From NCBI RefSeq assembly GCF_000241955.1, contig NC_016818.1:3472001-3536000 (forward strand): 64,000 nucleotides of DNA, read 5' to 3'. The position numbers and the translations under genes were made by a program. The notes under the pieces were generated by a model. It did not search any database and was not told where the DNA came from. It saw only the letters and a program-made list of their open reading frames with translations. Shown piece after piece: positions 61,952-64,000 of this stretch; position 1 is the first letter of the stretch, and each line of letters begins with the position of its first letter. The DNA comes from Rahnella aquatilis CIP 78.65 = ATCC 33071. Its GTDB lineage: Bacteria; Pseudomonadota; Gammaproteobacteria; Enterobacterales; Enterobacteriaceae.

Positions 61952-63667
61952 ATGAAACAGACTTCACACGATGAGCCACGGATTGCCGCTAAGGTCATGT
62001 ACTGGCAGGCATACAGCATCACGCAGATCGCCAAATCGATCGGCGTGAGTACCAACACGCTGTATTCATGGCGGCGCCGCGATAAGTGGGACGAATCCAC
62101 AGCGCTGGAGCGCGTACAGGATCGGATGCAGGTGCGGTTATTACGTCTGACAGAGAAGCCAGACCTGACGGCGCATGACTTTAAAACCATCGACCTGTTA
62201 ACGCGCCAACTGGTACGGATGGAGCGCGAAGAGCGCCACAGCGAAGAGAAAGGCCGCGAGAAGAAGCAAAAAAACCACTTTACCGAAGAGCAGATCGGGG
62301 ATCTGCGCGCCCTGGTACTGGATTCGCTCTACGAACATCAAAAACGCTGGTACAAACAGCGCGAACGCCGCAACCGCTTTATTCTCAAATCGCGCCAGAT
62401 TGGTGCCACCTGGTACTTTGCACGCGAGGCGCTGTTACGGGCACTGGAAACCGGCAACAACCAGATCTTTCTGTCAGCCAGCCGCGCCCAGGCGTTCCAG
62501 TTTAAGAAGTTCATCCAGCTACTGGCGGCGCAAGTAGGCGTTGAGCTGAAAGGCGGCGACGCAATCACCTTGAGCAACGGCGCAACGTTTTACTTTCTCG
62601 GCACCTCAACAGCGACGGCACAGAGCTACACCGGGGATCTGTATCTGGATGAAGCATTCTGGATCAGCAATTTCCTCAACCTGCGCAAAGTCGCGGCAGG
62701 CATGGCAACCCATGAAGGGCTGCGCCGCACCTACTTTTCCACGCCATCCAGTGAAGAGCATGAAGCATACGCATTCTGGACTGGCGACCTGTTCAACAAG
62801 GCAAGGCCCAGAGCGGAAAGGGTTGAGATAGACATCAGCCACAAGGCGCTGAAAAACGGCAGGCAGTGCGGGGATGGGATCTGGCGGCAAATTGTCACCA
62901 TTGAAGATGCGGTAAAACTTGGCTTTAACCGGGTGAAGATCGAAACCATCAAGGCAGAAAACTCGCCAGAAGATTACGACAACCTATACCGCTGCCGCTT
63001 CGTCACCGTAGGGGAGCGGGCCTTTAACTACAACGCCATGATCGGCTGCTGCGTTGACGGTTTCAACGATGATGTTTGGCCCGACTGGAACCCGTTCGCG
63101 CCCAGACCAATAGGCGATCGCGGTGTATGGGTTGGCTACGACCCCAACGGGGGAAGCGGTAACGGTGACTCTGCCGGGCTGGTCGTCATAGTTCCGCCAG
63201 CGGTGCCGGGTGGCAAGTTCCGCATCATTGAACGCGTCCAGCTTCGTGGAATGGAGTTTGAGGAGCAAGCAAAAGCCATTCAGGCACTGACGGAGCGTTA
63301 CAACGTCCAACACATCGCCATTGACGCCACGGGCATTGGTGATGCCGTCTGGCAATTGGTAGTCAAATTCTTCCCGCTTGCGGTGAAGTACCAGTATTCC
63401 GCCCCGCTCAAGCGCGCCATGGTACTTAAAGCGCTTATGCTGATCCGTGCCGGTCGTCTGGAAGTGGATGCGGGAATGCTGGATCTCGTCCAGTCATTTA
63501 TGACGGTTCGCAAGGTGCAGAAAGGCGGCGTTATGACCTACGTTTCCGACCGCAAACGCGGCAGCAATCACGGCGATCTCGCCTGGGCATCAATGACAGC
63601 TTTGTTTAACGAGCCGATCGGCAGCGAAAGCGGCGGCGGTAGTGACAGTTTTGTAGAGGAGTTTTAA
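61952..63667 (+). CDS. P: Terminase large subunit ATPase gpP
   Basis: A protein of 571 residues (P2 P is 590). A helix-turn-helix (SITQIAKSIGVSTNTLYSWR) comes first, then the ATPase with a Walker A variant (KSRQIGATWYFARE) and Walker B (DLYLDEAFWIS), then an RNase-H-like nuclease region (GVWVGYDPNGGSGNGD). It powers DNA packaging. Confidence 0.95.
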   Translation: MKQTSHDEPRIAAKVMYWQAYSITQIAKSIGVSTNTLYSWRRRDKWDESTALERVQDRMQVRLLRLTEKPDLTAHDFKTIDLLTRQLVRMEREERHSEEKGREKKQKNHFTEEQIGDLRALVLDSLYEHQKRWYKQRERRNRFILKSRQIGATWYFAREALLRALETGNNQIFLSASRAQAFQFKKFIQLLAAQVGVELKGGDAITLSNGATFYFLGTSTATAQSYTGDLYLDEAFWISNFLNLRKVAAGMATHEGLRRTYFSTPSSEEHEAYAFWTGDLFNKARPRAERVEIDISHKALKNGRQCGDGIWRQIVTIEDAVKLGFNRVKIETIKAENSPEDYDNLYRCRFVTVGERAFNYNAMIGCCVDGFNDDVWPDWNPFAPRPIGDRGVWVGYDPNGGSGNGDSAGLVVIVPPAVPGGKFRIIERVQLRGMEFEEQAKAIQALTERYNVQHIAIDATGIGDAVWQLVVKFFPLAVKYQYSAPLKRAMVLKALMLIRAGRLEVDAGMLDLVQSFMTVRKVQKGGVMTYVSDRKRGSNHGDLAWASMTALFNEPIGSESGGGSDSFVEEF

Positions 63668-63669
63668 AC

Positions 63670-64000
63670 GTGAGCCGCAAAAAGCAAAAGTTTCAGGCCA
63701 AACCGCAGCCGACTGCCAGCGAACAAACCGCAGGCATTGAGTCGTTCAGCTTTGGCGACCCCATTGCCATCACCGATCGAAGCATGTTACGCGATTGCAT
63801 GGAGTGCGCTGATAACGGCATATATTTCGAACCGCCGATCAGCCCCTACGGCATCGCCCGGATGTTTGATTCCACCGCCTATCATCAGTCACCGCTGGTC
63901 TTTAAGCGCAATGTGATCACATCGTGCTATGTTCCCCACCCGTTACTAAGCAGGCAGGAGATGAGCGCCTGGGTGCTTGATTACCTGGTGTTTGGCAACA
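63670..64000 (+). CDS. Q: Portal protein gpQ, 3' end outside the window
   Basis: Starts at GTG 63670, two bases after P, and stays open to the window edge (110 codons). It reads FGDPIAITDRSMLRDCMECA, YFEPPISPYGIARMFDSTAY and VITSCYVPHPLLSRQEM, the P2 portal N terminus. The portal is the dodecameric ring for DNA entry. The cos site is expected beyond its 3' end. Confidence 0.92.
   Translation, partial: MSRKKQKFQAKPQPTASEQTAGIESFSFGDPIAITDRSMLRDCMECADNGIYFEPPISPYGIARMFDSTAYHQSPLVFKRNVITSCYVPHPLLSRQEMSAWVLDYLVFGN

Overview
The window is chromosomal DNA of a gamma-proteobacterium of the order Enterobacterales. It most resembles a Yersiniaceae member such as Rahnella, Rouxiella or Serratia. This rests on close similarity to E. 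coli proteins (CspE, AraE, FolD, AcrD, DapA, BamC, TmcA) and on shared gene order: folD-ybcJ next to tRNA-Arg(UCU), and acrD-ypfM-yffB-dapE-ypfN-ypfH-tmcA-ypfJ-purC-bamC-dapA. The species call is inference.

Layout. (1) 1-16 kb holds mixed housekeeping and accessory genes: a MocR-type regulator, a GNAT acetyltransferase, the CrcB fluoride channel, a TetR regulator, CspE, a DUF2076 protein, a Fur-box-preceded orphan metal-chelate binding protein, an S9 peptidase, two cupins, a MASE2-GGDEF cyclase, a LysR regulator, a sugar acetyltransferase, the arabinose symporter AraE with an upstream CRP site, and a DUF2461 protein. (2) 16-18.6 kb is an AT-rich accessory strip beside tRNA-Arg(UCU), with a small YmgB/AriR-like protein, an acyltransferase-3 membrane protein and, on the other side of the tRNA, a fragment of an L-lactate dehydrogenase gene. 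(3) 18.7-26.7 kb carries folD, ybcJ, two exported DUF proteins, a 1011-residue autotransporter and nudK. (4) 27.4-43.2 kb is the conserved acrD-to-dapA block, interrupted by a two-gene insertion: an ATP-grasp ligase-like protein plus a second SerC-type aminotransferase.

(5) From about 43.2 kb to the right edge lies a P2-like prophage, inserted after dapA where gcvR would be expected. Almost the whole late region is visible: ogr, D, tail sheath and tube (FI, FII), E/E' with a T TTT TTG frameshift site, tape measure T, U, tail-fibre chaperone, H, I, J, W, V, S, R, a lambda-type lysis cassette (Rz with nested Rz1, M15 endolysin, holin), X, L, M, N, O, and divergently P and Q (cut by the window). 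Integrase, repressor and replication genes lie outside.

The main structural finding is that FI-FII-E-T-U is reversed relative to P2 and 186: it runs on the plus strand between D/ogr and the fibre genes, which are on the minus strand. Three exact TTGT-N12-ACAA sites, the expected binding sites for the phage activator Ogr, sit at the three late-promoter positions (D/FI, V/S, O/P). The D/FI site is placed to serve both divergent operons, so the rearranged prophage may still be regulated coherently.
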